A DNA stretch of 64,000 nt, from assembly GCA_038087015.1 (NCBI GenBank), contig JASBNA010000006.1:806001-870000 (forward strand). The letters are read 5' to 3'. A model generated the notes under the pieces. The model was not told the origin of the DNA, did not search any database, and saw nothing but the letters and a program-made list of their open reading frames with translations. This stretch comes from Cerrena zonata (taxonomy: Eukaryota > Basidiomycota > Agaricomycetes > Polyporales > Cerrenaceae). This document shows positions 1 through 12,381 of the stretch, piece after piece; within the stretch, counting starts at the first letter, position 1; every line of letters starts with the position of its first letter. A program made the translations under genes and the position numbers.

Positions 1-1755
<1,755 letters not shown>

Positions 1756-2243
1756 CTTGACCAAACCCTGAGCTGCAGAAATGCAACGTCGACGAGGGCG
1801 AGGACGAGTGGGAGCGGTTGGAGGATGTGCGTGGAAGGCTGAACTATTTGTACCCACCATTTTCCTATCGAACGATTCTGGCAATAGCTCGCGTGTTACG
1901 TAATCCCATTTGGCAATTGGTCTACCACAATTCTAGCTGCGATACAGGCCCACCCAGGACGCGCCCGTCGAACGATATGTTTTTTATTTATTGGGAAACG
2001 GCAAACATGACCCTTATATAACGGAAGAGCGAGTATTGGATGAGCTGTCTGTGCTATGAAGTGTTGCAGCCGAGTGGCCCGATACGGTAGAGAGAGTTGC
2101 CGTGGATGGAAAGACACAGCATCACTAAACTTGGTGCGCAGGTCTCAGCGCTGGCAAGGCTGGCAGTGAGCACACACCGGTCTCTTGCTTTCGCTGCTTA
2201 TACTCCTTCGCCGTCTCTCTTTCATCTCTTTCTCTAACTTAAC
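1756..2243. promoter_or_regulatory. Divergent promoter between ERG11 and the STK16-like kinase
   Basis: The 488 bp between the two start codons must hold both promoters. A TATA-like tract (cttatataac, near 2010-2020) sits in the middle. No sterol-response or other factor site could be assigned with confidence. Confidence 0.4.
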
Positions 2244-4138
2244 ATGTCTCTACTACACATTCTCGACAATCTCAAATTCCAGGCAAAAGATGCTTTTTGG
2301 GCGCTTTCCTCATGTATATGTCAGGAGTCTGCAAAGGTCAAGATTAATGGCCGAACTTGTCCGTGATAATTTCTCTTGTGTCCTTTCCTACTGCTGAAGA
2401 ATATATTTCTAGTCAAGATTATCAAGGTACTAGGAGAAGGTGGCTTCTCATTTGTTTACCTTGCTCAAGATGAGCACAGCGGAGTGAGTATCCACGTCCG
2501 ACGTTTCGCTGACCCGATATTCAACTCCCTGTTCCATTGTAGCGTCAATTCGCATTGAAGAAGATTCGTTGTCCAGGTGGTAGCGAGGATGTGAGACAGG
2601 CGATGCGCGAAGTTGAAGCGTACAGACGGTTCAAGTAAGTGTCAACAGGAATTCCAACTCGGATGCGCGGACATTGTCGTCGGGCATAGTTCTCTGGCTC
2701 GTCGCCCATCATGATGTGTTAGACATAGTGCTGGTCAGACCGGTAAACTGCGTCCGATAATTGTGTCTGAGTGCACTCTACTGTGGTCAATACGTTTAAT
2801 TGACATTGTTTTTTAGGCATCCCAACATCATTCGAATTCTGGTATGCATATTGCATGAAGCATCCTGTTCGATCCTGATATTCATATTTCTAGGACTCAG
2901 CCGTGGTTCAAGACCCAGCAGGAGATGGGCAAATAGTCTACCTCTTCCTCCCGTTATACAAGGTGTGTCCCTCAACCCACAATCCTACTCACATACATTT
3001 ACACTATTCTTAGGGCGGTAACCTTCAAGACGCGATCAACTCAAACCTTATCAACAACTCCCACTTCCCCGAACGTGAAATGCTCCGACTCTTCAAGGGT
3101 ACTTGCGAAGCTGTTCGAGCCATGCACGACTACCGCGCCCCAATCTCTGGCCGAAGTGGTCAACCTAGCCAATCCTCATCCAGTCAACCTTCCTCACATC
3201 CAAGACTCTCTGGCGATCACTCACATCCACGATTATCTGGCGAACGCGAAGCCCTTAACCCGACACATAGTGGTGCCGATGAAGATGACGAGGATCTCTT
3301 CCCCCATCCGGAAGGCGATAGTGAAGGGGGATATTCATACCATGGGAGTAGTAAGAGTGGGAGATCGGCAGTTCCACTGATGACAAAACATAGGGCGCAG
3401 GATGAGGGTGAGACAATCTATGATGGTGATGAGGAATTAGCGAGGATTCAGAAGGATTCGGGACATGTGGGTGAGACGGAGTTGGTACCGTATTCACATA
3501 GGGATTTGAAGCCCGGGTAAGCTTCGTCTTTAATTCTAGTCCCTGGACTATGCTAATGCGTTCTTGTTTTTCTAAAGAAACGTGATGATTGCGGACGACG
3601 GCTCACCTATTCTCATGGATTTCGGAAGTACGATGAAGGCCCGTATCAAGATTGAGAACCGTTCCCAAGCACTTATGCAACAGGACATTGCCGCTGAGCA
3701 AAGTACCATGGCATATCGTGCTCCGGAATTATTTGATGTCAAGACCGGTATCACTCTGGATGAAAAGGTCGATGTTTGGGTATGTCCCTCTTAGTCCCAC
3801 TCCCAAACTAAAGTATCTAAGTGTCTTGTTATAGTCACTGGGATGCACACTCTATGCTATGGCGTACTCCCATTCACCATTCGAGAACACCCAAACGACT
3901 GAACAAGGTGGTTCGATAGCAATGGCTGTTATGAATGCCCAGTACAAGCACCCGAGTTCGGCTTATTCGCAAGGGTTGAAAGACCTGATTGATGCTATGC
4001 TCAGAGCGGATCCTAAGCAAAGACCAGATATCCACCAGGTGCGTCCCCCATTGTTTTCCAAAGGCTTAGACCTAACGCAATTGTATGTGGTTAAAGGTTA
4101 TAGAAATGACTAATGGTGCTCTGCAGCGGGTTAGTTAG
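2244..4138 (+). CDS. Serine/threonine kinase of the NAK/STK16 (Env7-like) family
   Basis: Protein kinase related to human STK16/MPSK1 and yeast Env7, a palmitoylated kinase group acting at Golgi and vacuole membranes. Exon 1 encodes a short N-terminus with a Cys-containing patch (FWALSSCICQES), like the acylated N-terminus of the family. After the first intron come the glycine loop KVLGEGGFSFVYLAQD, the VAIK-equivalent FALKKIRCPGG, the catalytic loop YSHRDLKPGNVMIADDG, LMDFGS in place of DFG, and the activation segment AYRAPELFD. The conserved end is VIEMTNGALQRVS. At least eight exons; the intron at about 2636-2817 is unusually long at about 180 nt. A Ser/Gly/acidic insert of about 100 residues (3150-3480) lies just before the HRDLKPGN loop. 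The start was chosen because it restores the conserved N-terminus in frame with the splice into the glycine loop. Confidence 0.9.
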
Positions 4139-4393
4139 TCTGACTATCTGTTGTTTAGCTTTTGGATATTCTTCTCGCGATTTGCTTTATTCCCTTTATC
4201 GTTCTCATCTTTAGACTGTTGCTATTTTATGTCTGTCGTACCTTCATCTCTGATTTTTCTGACCACACTGCGGACTTTCTGGTAATATATACTACTCCCT
4301 TCAACCGTACAAACTTCAGTGTGATATGAGACAGACGAGACGTTCAAAGAAGGGTAAATACTGAATAGATCAGTATGTATATTGGTACAAAAA

Positions 4394-5708
4394 TTATACT
4401 ACAGCGACAGGTCCCTTGGCAGGCCTCTTCACCGGTTTCCTTGTGGGAACGGGTTTTGCTGAAGACTGTGGTTTTACGTCCGTTTTCGAAGGTTCGGCAG
4501 CAGGCTTCTTAGGTGTTGTTTTAGATGCCTTGCTCTTCGATTCTGGTTTCGAAGTAGTCGCAGATTTTGAAGGTGAGGATGGAACTTTCTCGACAACAGG
4601 TTCAGGTTTGTCCTTTTCCTTCGTCGATGGTTTTCTGCGTTTCGAGTCGTCCTTGGATTTTGCCTTTTTGGAAGGTGAAGACGTTGGAGGTTCCGTCCTT
4701 TTAGCTTCAGTACGAGGTTCTTTCGATTTCGCATATTCCTTTTCAACCTTTCTCCGTTTCTTGGGTGGTTCAACGGAGGCCTTCTGAGACGGCTTTGTTG
4801 AACCTTCAGATTCCGAATCCGAGTTAGATTGAGCAACAAGTGCTAAAATGGCAGCTCCTGCAGCGAGGGCAGCAGCAGCAGCGGCAAGCTTGTTCTTCTT
4901 CTCGGTTTTGAATGCAATTCCCTTTGCCTTGGCTGCTTGAGCTTTAGCACGCCTCTCCTTGAGGGAGGCGATTCTAGCTTTCTGAACACACGAGAATGAA
5001 CATCAGCATCGATAGAGATATAAATGGGGGCTCGAATGATTAAAACTTACTCGTCTTTCTGCCCGTTTAGACAAAGCAGCACCATCCTTCTTCTCTTCCT
5101 TCGGTGCGCTTGTGGTCTTCTCGTTCAGCATCTCCCAAAACTCACTGATATTCGTTTCGGGGTCTGCAGTTCCGGCGAATGCAACAAACCGCGAGAATCG
5201 TCGGTAATGCGCCTATATGATCTGAACATTACTTCGAACACGTCTCGAAAGAAAGAAGGGGGCCGGGGAGGTAGATTGAATGTGTATGTAGACATACCTT
5301 GGAGGATTTATGGATTTCTGCCATGGTACGGTTCTTGAGCAGTTTGCCAGGACATAGTGCACATGCCATCACCTCTCGTTCGGATGAGATGGTGTAGACA
5401 GGGTCTTGGATGGTTTCTGTGACAGACATCTTTGGGATGGTATATGATCGCAAGTCTACGGTGTCTTGGTCCTCTTCCTCTTCCTCCTCGGCGTCTCCGT
5501 CGCTATGCTGGTCTTCTTCTGCATCGTCTGGGATGGGTGCAACTTCGACATCGCTCCCTCCAGCATCTGAGTCGCTACCCGATGAACTCGAATCACTTTC
5601 GTCGGAGTCAGTGTCGTGCATCCCGAGCACCTCCTTCATCTCGCCCGTCAGACCTAGCTCCTCCTCCTTTTCCTGCTTTCTTCTCCGTTTCTCTACGCGT
5701 TTGAACAT
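4394..5708 (-). CDS. Lysine-rich nuclear-type protein with one U1/matrin-like zinc finger
   Basis: Three exons (5298-5708, 5051-5212, 4394-4981) give 386 residues. The start is highly charged (MFKRVEKRRRKQEKEEE). A long Asp/Glu/Ser tract follows, then a zinc-finger pattern C-x2-C-x13-H-x5-H starting at ACALCPGKLLKN and ending HKSSKAHYRRFSRF. The first intron falls exactly between the two zinc-ligand histidines. The C-terminal half holds an Ala-rich coiled stretch (KKNKLAAAAAAALAAGAAIL) and about 130 residues rich in Lys, Pro and Ser with several nuclear-localisation-like clusters. Composition and finger type resemble nucleolar or pre-ribosomal accessory proteins, but I do not recognise the family and assign no function. 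A 15-bp tandem duplication lies just upstream. Confidence 0.8.
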
Positions 5709-5745
5709 GGTGACAGGTTTGTTGGTGAGTTAGAGCCTGAAGCAA

Positions 5746-5775
5746 TCTATATCTCTAAAATCTATATCTCTAAAA
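5746..5775. repeat. 15-bp perfect tandem duplication
   Basis: The unit tctatatctctaaaa occurs twice head to tail (5746-5760 and 5761-5775), about 40 bp upstream of the zinc-finger gene start at 5708. It probably lies in the 5' leader or core promoter. Confidence 0.9.
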
Positions 5776-5851
5776 CACACCCAACCAAAACGGAACCGAC
5801 TGCTGACATAATATTATATCAGCACCCGTTTTGGCAAAAGATGGCTGTCTT

Positions 5852-5862
5852 GCGCGAAGCGC
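5852..5862. repeat. GC hairpin with GAA triloop (gcgc-gaa-gcgc)
   Basis: Perfect 4-bp stem with a GAA loop, followed directly by another GC-rich stretch. It has the same triloop as the two larger palindromes at 6259 and 6408. Confidence 0.7.
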
Positions 5863-6258
5863 GGCCCGGAGGGCGGGTGGTGACAGGCGCTCTTTTGCAA
5901 CTCGAAAGAGGTTCATAAATAGAGTGAAATACATTATTGCATAAGGAGTAGTGGAAACAATGGAGAAGTGACAAGGGGGATAATGAGAGTATCCACATTG
6001 GCTCTGAGTGGTAGTACATATCTTACATAGTGGTGAAAAGCGAAATTGCACACATAGAAATAAATAATAACATTAAATAGGATATGTCTCAAAAAGAGAA
6101 ATTTGGCTATAGTATAACTTTTGACCTCTTAGCATTGGCAAGCACGGGATAAGGAGGTTGATGAAGGTGAAATATGTAGTACCAAATATGTATATGGAAT
6201 AATCCAGAACCGCCAGAATATAATTTTTAATTAATATTGTTATCAAATTGAAGCTTAT

Positions 6259-6275
6259 GAGGGCCGAAGGCCCTC
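6259..6275. repeat. GC hairpin with GAA triloop (gagggcc-gaa-ggccctc)
   Basis: Perfect 7-bp inverted repeat around a GAA loop, embedded in AT-rich sequence. Confidence 0.85.
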
Positions 6276-6407
6276 TCTGAGGAGATCTATCTTATACAGC
6301 TATTTCAAGTTCGAAGATTATTATAGCTGAGGCACATAGTGCCCTATTGATAATGGCAATATTTGATTTAATTACTGAGAGTACTTAGCCTATTCAATAT
6401 TTTTAGG

Positions 6408-6420
6408 GGGCCGAAGGCCC
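6408..6420. repeat. GC hairpin with GAA triloop (gggcc-gaa-ggccc)
   Basis: Perfect 5-bp inverted repeat with the same core as the hairpin at 6259, about 150 bp away. It looks like a second copy of one mobile or recurrent GC cluster. Confidence 0.85.
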
Positions 6421-6486
6421 TTTATATATATATTCATTGTTTCCTAAGATAATTAAATAAATAAATATATGGCCACGTAGTGCCCC

Positions 6487-6525
6487 CAGCAAGTGTCAGC
6501 TTGCTGTAGACCATGGTGTCCATGG
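6487..6525. repeat. Two adjacent inverted repeats
   Basis: cagcaag (6487-6493) pairs with cttgctg (6500-6506). The ccatgg palindrome occurs at 6511-6516 and 6520-6525 around tgt. Both sit at the right end of the mitochondrial-like island. Confidence 0.8.
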
Positions 6526-6785
6526 GCAATATATTCTAGTGATATGGTATGGGGTGAATTTCAATTTGAATTTTCTTTCGCTTGCTTTTGATATTGGATG
6601 ACTAAGCAATGATCGGTGCCACGAAAGGTAATCACAATGATTTCAGAACTACCGCCGAGTGCCACATTGCTTTCTGCTTCTGTCTATCTACATCTGGTAC
6701 GGAAGAAACCTTGTAATAACACTTTTGAATGTATCAATGCTAACCAAGATTCTAGGAACAATTAGTTTCCAACTAGACCCTTCGT

Positions 6786-9700
6786 ATGCACCGTCGCGGT
6801 CTACAATGCATTCCCAAGAGGTCCTCTCAATCTCTGCCTCTTCGGTGCTACCATGATGATTCAATCCCCCGTTCTAAACTACCACTCCCTCAACAAATAA
6901 AATCAAACGTGAATTTGCTCATACAACGCGCAGCTCACGGTGCGAACCGTACCCCCTTACCCAAGCGTTTCAATAAACGGCGGGCTGGAACCACACGTTC
7001 TGACTCTCAGGATGAGGATCAAGAACCTACTCGTCTCGCTTTGCATAATTATCCATGGAGAGGCGGTGTGGTTCGTCGACTGAACGATTCAGTCAGAAGA
7101 GCCAATGATCCAGGCCACGTCCCTACTATCGAGAAACAGGCTCTAAGCACCGTCTCTCCGCAGGAACAAGATGTTATGGATGGCATTGACCCTATTGCTG
7201 AGATTGATACCGCTGACGATATTATCAAACATGGAGTAGGCTCGTTTGTGGAATTGCGAAGGTACATTTCCTGTCATTTTAGACTAGGTCAGAACCTGCT
7301 AATCATTTCTGCGTAGGAACAATGTAGTCACGCACGGTGTTGTTTTGGGTACCGAACTCATTGAATCTCGACAGAATCTCATCACCTTGACCACGACTGG
7401 TGAGGTATTAAGACACTTCAAGGATGATGTTTACTTTAGCATCCCGGACTTTGTCGACAACTTTCTCGTCTCTCGATGCTCGACAGCAATAGAAGCAGAA
7501 AACGAGCATCAAATTGCTGCACGTGTCAGAGTGTTGAAGAAGATGCGAGGAGTTGAGAAGAATGTCGAGCGCGAATTCAACCGTCTAGCTCCTCTGATGC
7601 AGGGTGCATACGATGTTCTCAGAAATCCGAATCCAGAAGAGTGGGCGCACATCACGGTATTCGAGGCTGCTGCCAAACTCCTTGGATCTACGACAGAATC
7701 ATTCAGTATCGCCACGCACCTGGCAGTTCATAAACATTTGATGCGGAAACACAACGAATTCGTGGCCAACCAGATACAGTTCCTTTCCACCCAATTATTT
7801 TGGATTCGCCCGAGATCTCACATCGATGATTTGGAGTTCGTTACTGACATGGTGATACGGAGAGATCCTGTCATTGATGCGTTTGCCATCAAGGCGTCCG
7901 GTCTGATAAAACAGAACCGTAAAGTCAGCCTACAATCCGCGTCGGAGGTACCCTCTATCCAACCTGTCTCCGACGTTAAATGGACGCCCCAAGAGACAAT
8001 CTTGATTCGTTTCCTACGAAATGGCTTGCGCTCCCATCGTTCAGTTCAAAAAGATCCCTACCTTGTCCCACTCGCGTTCCTCATAAAGAAGGTCGCATAT
8101 TATGATCGTGACAGTGGTGACCCTCTCATCCAGATAAACTCTAGCATCGACGATAACGCGTTGGCCCAATTCTTGGTCGATGTCGGTGGGATGCCTGCGT
8201 GGGAGGATCCCAGTACGAGCAGAGCCGAGCTTCAGTTCTTGGAAGAAAAGGGTACAGAGAAGCAGCTTTCGAGTTTTGCCATCGATGTCGACCCATCCCT
8301 TCTCTCATATAGCTCAAAAGATTTATATACTCAAGATCCAGCAGACTCTATACGCCATGATTTTGGAGACCTTCCGGTATACGTTGTGGATGATGCCGAT
8401 GCTGAAGAGCTCGACGATGGGATGTCAATAGAGCATGTGTCCGGAGAACCGGGCTCGTATTGGCTTCACGTTCATATTGCTGACCCAACATCCATCCTCC
8501 CTCCTACTCACGAAGCTGTCCAGCTTGCCCATCGACAGACCACGACACTCTATCTCATTGATCGGACCGAGCCGATGTTACCTCATACGGGACCATTCTC
8601 CAAGCTGAGTCTTGGTAGTGGAAGAGTAGAAGGCCAGCCGGACAAAACCCTGTCGTTTAGCTTCAAGTTGAACTCACGAGGAGACATCTCGGACTATAAA
8701 GTTCGAGCTGGGTTGATTAGGAACGTTCATGTCGTCCGATACGACGAGATGAACGATGCTATGCATATCCTACAAACCAACTTGTACACATTCCCCTTCG
8801 GTGGTAGACCTAGTTATCCTACTCCGCGTACCTTCCTCGAAACTCAAGTGGAGGACTTCCGAAACCTCTTCCAAGCGGCTCAATATCTCATCGAGGCCCG
8901 ACTTCGTACCGAAGCCGTTGTTGTCAATAGCCCAAAGGCGGAAATGAAGGTTTCTCCTAAACCTCTCCCTCAGAATCCATACGACCCTGTCGCAACCAAT
9001 TCAATCTATAGGATTCCCTAACTTGACCTATGCCGTGCGAGATGACACTACTCCTATTATAGAGGCTCGTCTGGTTATCTCGGAGATGATGAAAGCAGCG
9101 TGTAGAGTCGCATCGAGGTTCTTCTTGGACCGAAATATCCCTGCCATTCGACGAACTGCGGAGCGTTTGATCATTCCTTCAGAGGAGACAATGACAGAGC
9201 TCCTTGCTCAACGTGACTGCATGGGCAACGTCCCATTCGGTGCGTTCGGGAAAGTCAACGCCATCTTCCCCGCTGCCCAATACACGACTAAACCGCTCGG
9301 ACATTGGCAACTCGGTATCCCAGATGGCGAAGGATACTGCCGTATCACGTCGCCTCTTCGTCGATACACTGACCTTTTCGCACATTGGCAAATCAAACAC
9401 GCCCTCCTCGCACCTGGTGCTAGACCACTCTTCAGCGAAGAATATCTCGATACCTTCATCAACGAAATCCGGGCCAAGGAGCATCGCCTGAAGAGGACGA
9501 TGCAAAGTCATGGCATCAATTGGGCGATCAAGTATCTCCAACGTTGGCAACAGTTCCCCGATAGCCATAAGGACATGGAGGACCCCTTGAGTAATTTGGA
9601 ATGTACGGTTGTCACTGTGCCCGTTGAGGATATTACTACTCGGCTTTATCACGCACGAGTCACCATACCCTCCCTCGGTTTGAAGGGTTTGTTGAAGGGG

Positions 9701-9802
9701 CTTGAAGGATCAACGTCGGTGCAGGTGGGGGATACTGTACCTGTCAAAGTCGCTGAACTGCAAACTGGCCTCACCCCTCGCATTGCTGTTGTTCGTCGAT
9801 AG
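6786..9802 (+). CDS. Mitochondrial 3'-5' exoribonuclease of the RNase II/RNB family (DSS1-like); apparent frame break near 9010
   Basis: RNase II-type exoribonuclease, probably the mitochondrial degradosome nuclease (yeast Dss1, Neurospora CYT-4 group). Exon 1 is 6786-7261 and exon 2 starts at 7317. The N-terminus is rich in Arg, Ser and Leu without early acidic residues, as expected for a matrix presequence. The RNB active-site segment reads VVDDADAEELDDGMSIE, with the metal-binding Asp cluster. The later conserved part (AACRVASRF, YCRITSPLRRYTDL) lies in a different frame. Continuous reading stops at 9019; the frame resumes cleanly from 9011 (GFPNLTYAVRDDTTP) if one base near 9010 is skipped, giving about 986 residues. 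An alternative is a 106-nt intron from 8906 to 9011 (GTACC..CTATAG). That would delete a segment (AVVVNSPKAEMKVSPKPLP) that looks conserved. The RNB-S1-like end VEDITTRLYHARVTIPSLGL is present. Confidence 0.88.
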
Positions 9803-9981
9803 ATTTGCTTGTTACATTACTATTCTCTGCATGATTTGTATCATACTTACCATTAATGTTGACGAAGGTCAATATAATCACTATTCCACCATTCAGACAA
9901 TCATTGGTATAATCCATAGAAAAAGCCCACACAATACGATCACAAAATAAGTCGTCAGTAGTATTAATCCTCGAGTGATTG

Positions 9982-12202
9982 TTAGTCGTCGAACCCCATT
10001 TCAGCATCTCGCTTCGCTCTTCTCAAACCAGCACGCTCTTCTTCAGTCATACAATACCACCCCTCTACACTATCCTCCAACTCCATCTCCCACTTCTCTT
10101 CCAGCTCAAGCTGTTTCTTTGTCTTCTTCGGCGGGGGAGGGCGAGGTAATGGAGGCGGAGGGGTACGTCGATGTAGATGCAGTGGGGCGATTTTTCGTAA
10201 TGTGCTCTTAGACGTCTTGGCCAATGGTATGAATACCGGTCGTGCTGTGGTAGGGAATGGGGATCCTGGTTGAGAATTCACTTTCTTGATCAACTCGGAC
10301 ATGGGTGTGGATTTCTTGGGGATAGAGAACGCCCTATGTGGATTGGTGTAAGGACGCGCTGCGGAAGATGAGCTGGGAGCAGGTCGGGAATATGTAGGTG
10401 TTTGTGGAATGGTGGTTTGCTTAGGTTCGGACACATGCACAGGTTCGTGGTTTTCCTGCAATAAAAATAAAATCATCAGAGTGGGATCGTTGCCCCCAAT
10501 TCGAAAAGAAATTCTTACCTCCTCAACTTCGTCAGGGGCTGTGGCTGGTACTTGCTTCTGTTTCCCCTTGTTCCGTTTCGGAGACAGTGGGATCCGCTCG
10601 ATGTCCTCTTCGTCTGAATCTACTATCGCCTTGTGTTTACTCTTGCCCTTCGATTTCGGAACCTTATCGGTCGGTGGTGCGTCCTTCGCTTTAGAAGCGG
10701 TCTTCTTTGTGCTGCTGGGTTGCTTTGGTTCTGGAATATCTACCTCAGATTCCAGGGGCGACAGCTCAGACGAAGAATCGGCAACCACAGCAGGACCATC
10801 TTTGTTCTTCCCTCGCGACTCGCTAGAGATTTTGTCGAGAGGTTCGGTAGCGAGATTCGACTTCTTAGGGCTGACAGAGTTTACTCGTGGTACCTCAACA
10901 ACTACAGTCTTCTTTGTTTGACGCTTGGGTTTCGGTTTCGTAGCACGTTTCTTCCGTGGTTCGTCCTCGCCATTCCAATCTTCTTCGTCATCGTTCGCAG
11001 CCTTCTTCTTGGCCTTCGGTTTGGATTTAGGTGGACTACCTTCTACAGCAGTTCCGTCGTCTTTGGGCTGACGTTTGCGTTTATTAGGACTCTTTCCTTT
11101 CGTCGACAATGCTGCTGATGGCTCTGGTAGTGTACCCGAAACATCAGAGGAAGATACAAAGAAGCGAGGTGGAGGAGGTTGCATCGATGTATCGCCTTGA
11201 ACGTCGACCGTATGCGTACCCTTGTCAATCGGAATAACTTCTTCATCGCTCAGGGCTGCTGCAAGGGCTGCTACCCGTTTACGTTTTCGTGCAGTAGGCA
11301 TGGGTGAGGAAGGTGGTGAGTTTTCAGGTGGATTCGATATGGTCTCAAAGAGCGGCGACTTCGGTAAGTCAGGAGCAGAAGAGGGAGGCAAATCGGATGG
11401 AGGAAGCTGCGAGTCAAAACTGATGTTGGGATCGGAGGTTGCGAGTGGGATAGGAAACATAGGTGTTGAGTCAGGTAAACGATCAGTAACAGGAGGCGGA
11501 TTCTTTGTCGTCTTCTTGGGCGCAGTCTTGCTTTTGGCCTTCTTGGGCGGCGAAGCAAGTAGGAAGTCATCGTATTCATCCCCGGAGTCAATTATGATCA
11601 CGTCGGCTGGGGGTACCACTGGCTGCTTAGTCTTCGCCGATCGTGACCTAGAGGCCAATTTAGCACGTTCAGCGACACCCAAGGAGAATCCCTCGATGTC
11701 ATCTGGAATGGGTATTTCCTTTGAGGATACGGGAGTGAAGGTACTGATAGTAGAAGGTCCGGCAGTCGGTTCTATTATCTCCTGTTCAGCTAGGGATTTC
11801 CGCTTTCTTTGAGGTTGCCGGGGTTTGGGTCGGGATGATTTGGCAGCAGCCGAACTAGAGGACTGAATGGGATCAGAGGTAATATCACCATGAGCCTTCT
11901 GTTTTGCTGGAAGGATAGAGGGGGACGTGAACGAATCAATTTGAATCGTAGACGGTGGAGGCGGTAGAACAGCGATTGGAGGGAGTGAAAGTTGTGTTTC
12001 TTGACGAGCCATAGCGGCATTCTTGTCAAAGACAGTAGAGCTTGCAGGCTCAATGGTGTCTTTCATTCAAGTCGGTATATGCATTCAATAGCTGAAAGAA
12101 TAATGATCAAGGTGACAGTTATTTACCGTTTCCAGGTTCCAAATCTAACAGAGACAACTCGTCTTCACTATCGGCAACCACTTCATCCGTGTTGGAGATC
12201 AT
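9982..12202 (-). CDS. Large disordered, lysine/proline/serine-rich nuclear-type protein of unknown function
   Basis: Three exons. The short first exon begins MISNTDEVVADSEDELSLLD and joins across an intron (about 12058-12126) to DTIEPASSTVFDKNAAM. A second, 63-nt intron near 10456-10518 has canonical ends but keeps the frame open. The mature protein is about 700 residues, mostly low-complexity, with many basic clusters (RPKPRQPQRKRKS, KKRATKPKPKRQTKKT) and short acidic runs with casein-kinase-2-like serines (DSDEEDIERIPLSP). The C-terminus is better ordered: STPMSELIKKVNSQPGSPF, a polyproline block, then a helix-like end (LEEKWEMELEDSVEGWYCM ... AGLRRAKRDAEMGFDD). This is probably a chromatin or DNA-repair scaffold by composition only; I do not recognise a domain. 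It converges on the exoribonuclease with 180 bp between stops. Confidence 0.75.
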
Positions 12203-12381
12203 TGGTAGTGGTTCAAAAAGGTATTCCTAGGATTCTTGTTAGCTTGAGAGTAGTGGGAGCAAACATAAGTCTTTGGACGGGAGCGACGCGGCGACTCGAT
12301 CGAGAGCCGAACACGTGAGCGTGTTTTACTGAGGCGGCAAGGTTGCAGCCACAGGGTTTTGAAGTTTGAACGTCAACTAGC

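Larger units (their letters stand above)
5709..6785. other. AT-rich island with GC-rich hairpins, resembling mitochondrial DNA
   Basis: About 1.1 kb between the zinc-finger gene and the exoribonuclease with no credible gene. From roughly 5990 to 6550 the composition changes to strongly AT-rich with long A/T runs. It is punctuated by compact GC palindromes: 6259-6275, 6408-6420, 6487-6506 and 6511-6525, plus 5852-5862 in the left part. AT-rich spacer plus GC-cluster hairpins is typical of fungal mitochondrial intergenic DNA. The likely reading is a nuclear insertion of mitochondrial DNA (NUMT), which is inference from composition and structure only. Confidence 0.5.

Noticed and set aside
5410..5733. 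Plus-strand Ser-rich open frame
   Set aside because: Antisense of the Asp/Glu/Ser tract of the zinc-finger gene.
9003..9022. Programmed +1 frameshift site of the Ty1 type (CUU-AGG-C)
   Set aside because: The local heptamer tat-agg-a has the slow AGG codon, but the P-site codon cannot re-pair after slipping, so a sequence error, a lesion or an intron is more likely.
10409..11812. Plus-strand open frames opposite the disordered nuclear protein
   Set aside because: Composition artefacts of a Ser/Pro/Lys-rich gene on the other strand; no domain and no consistent splice structure.
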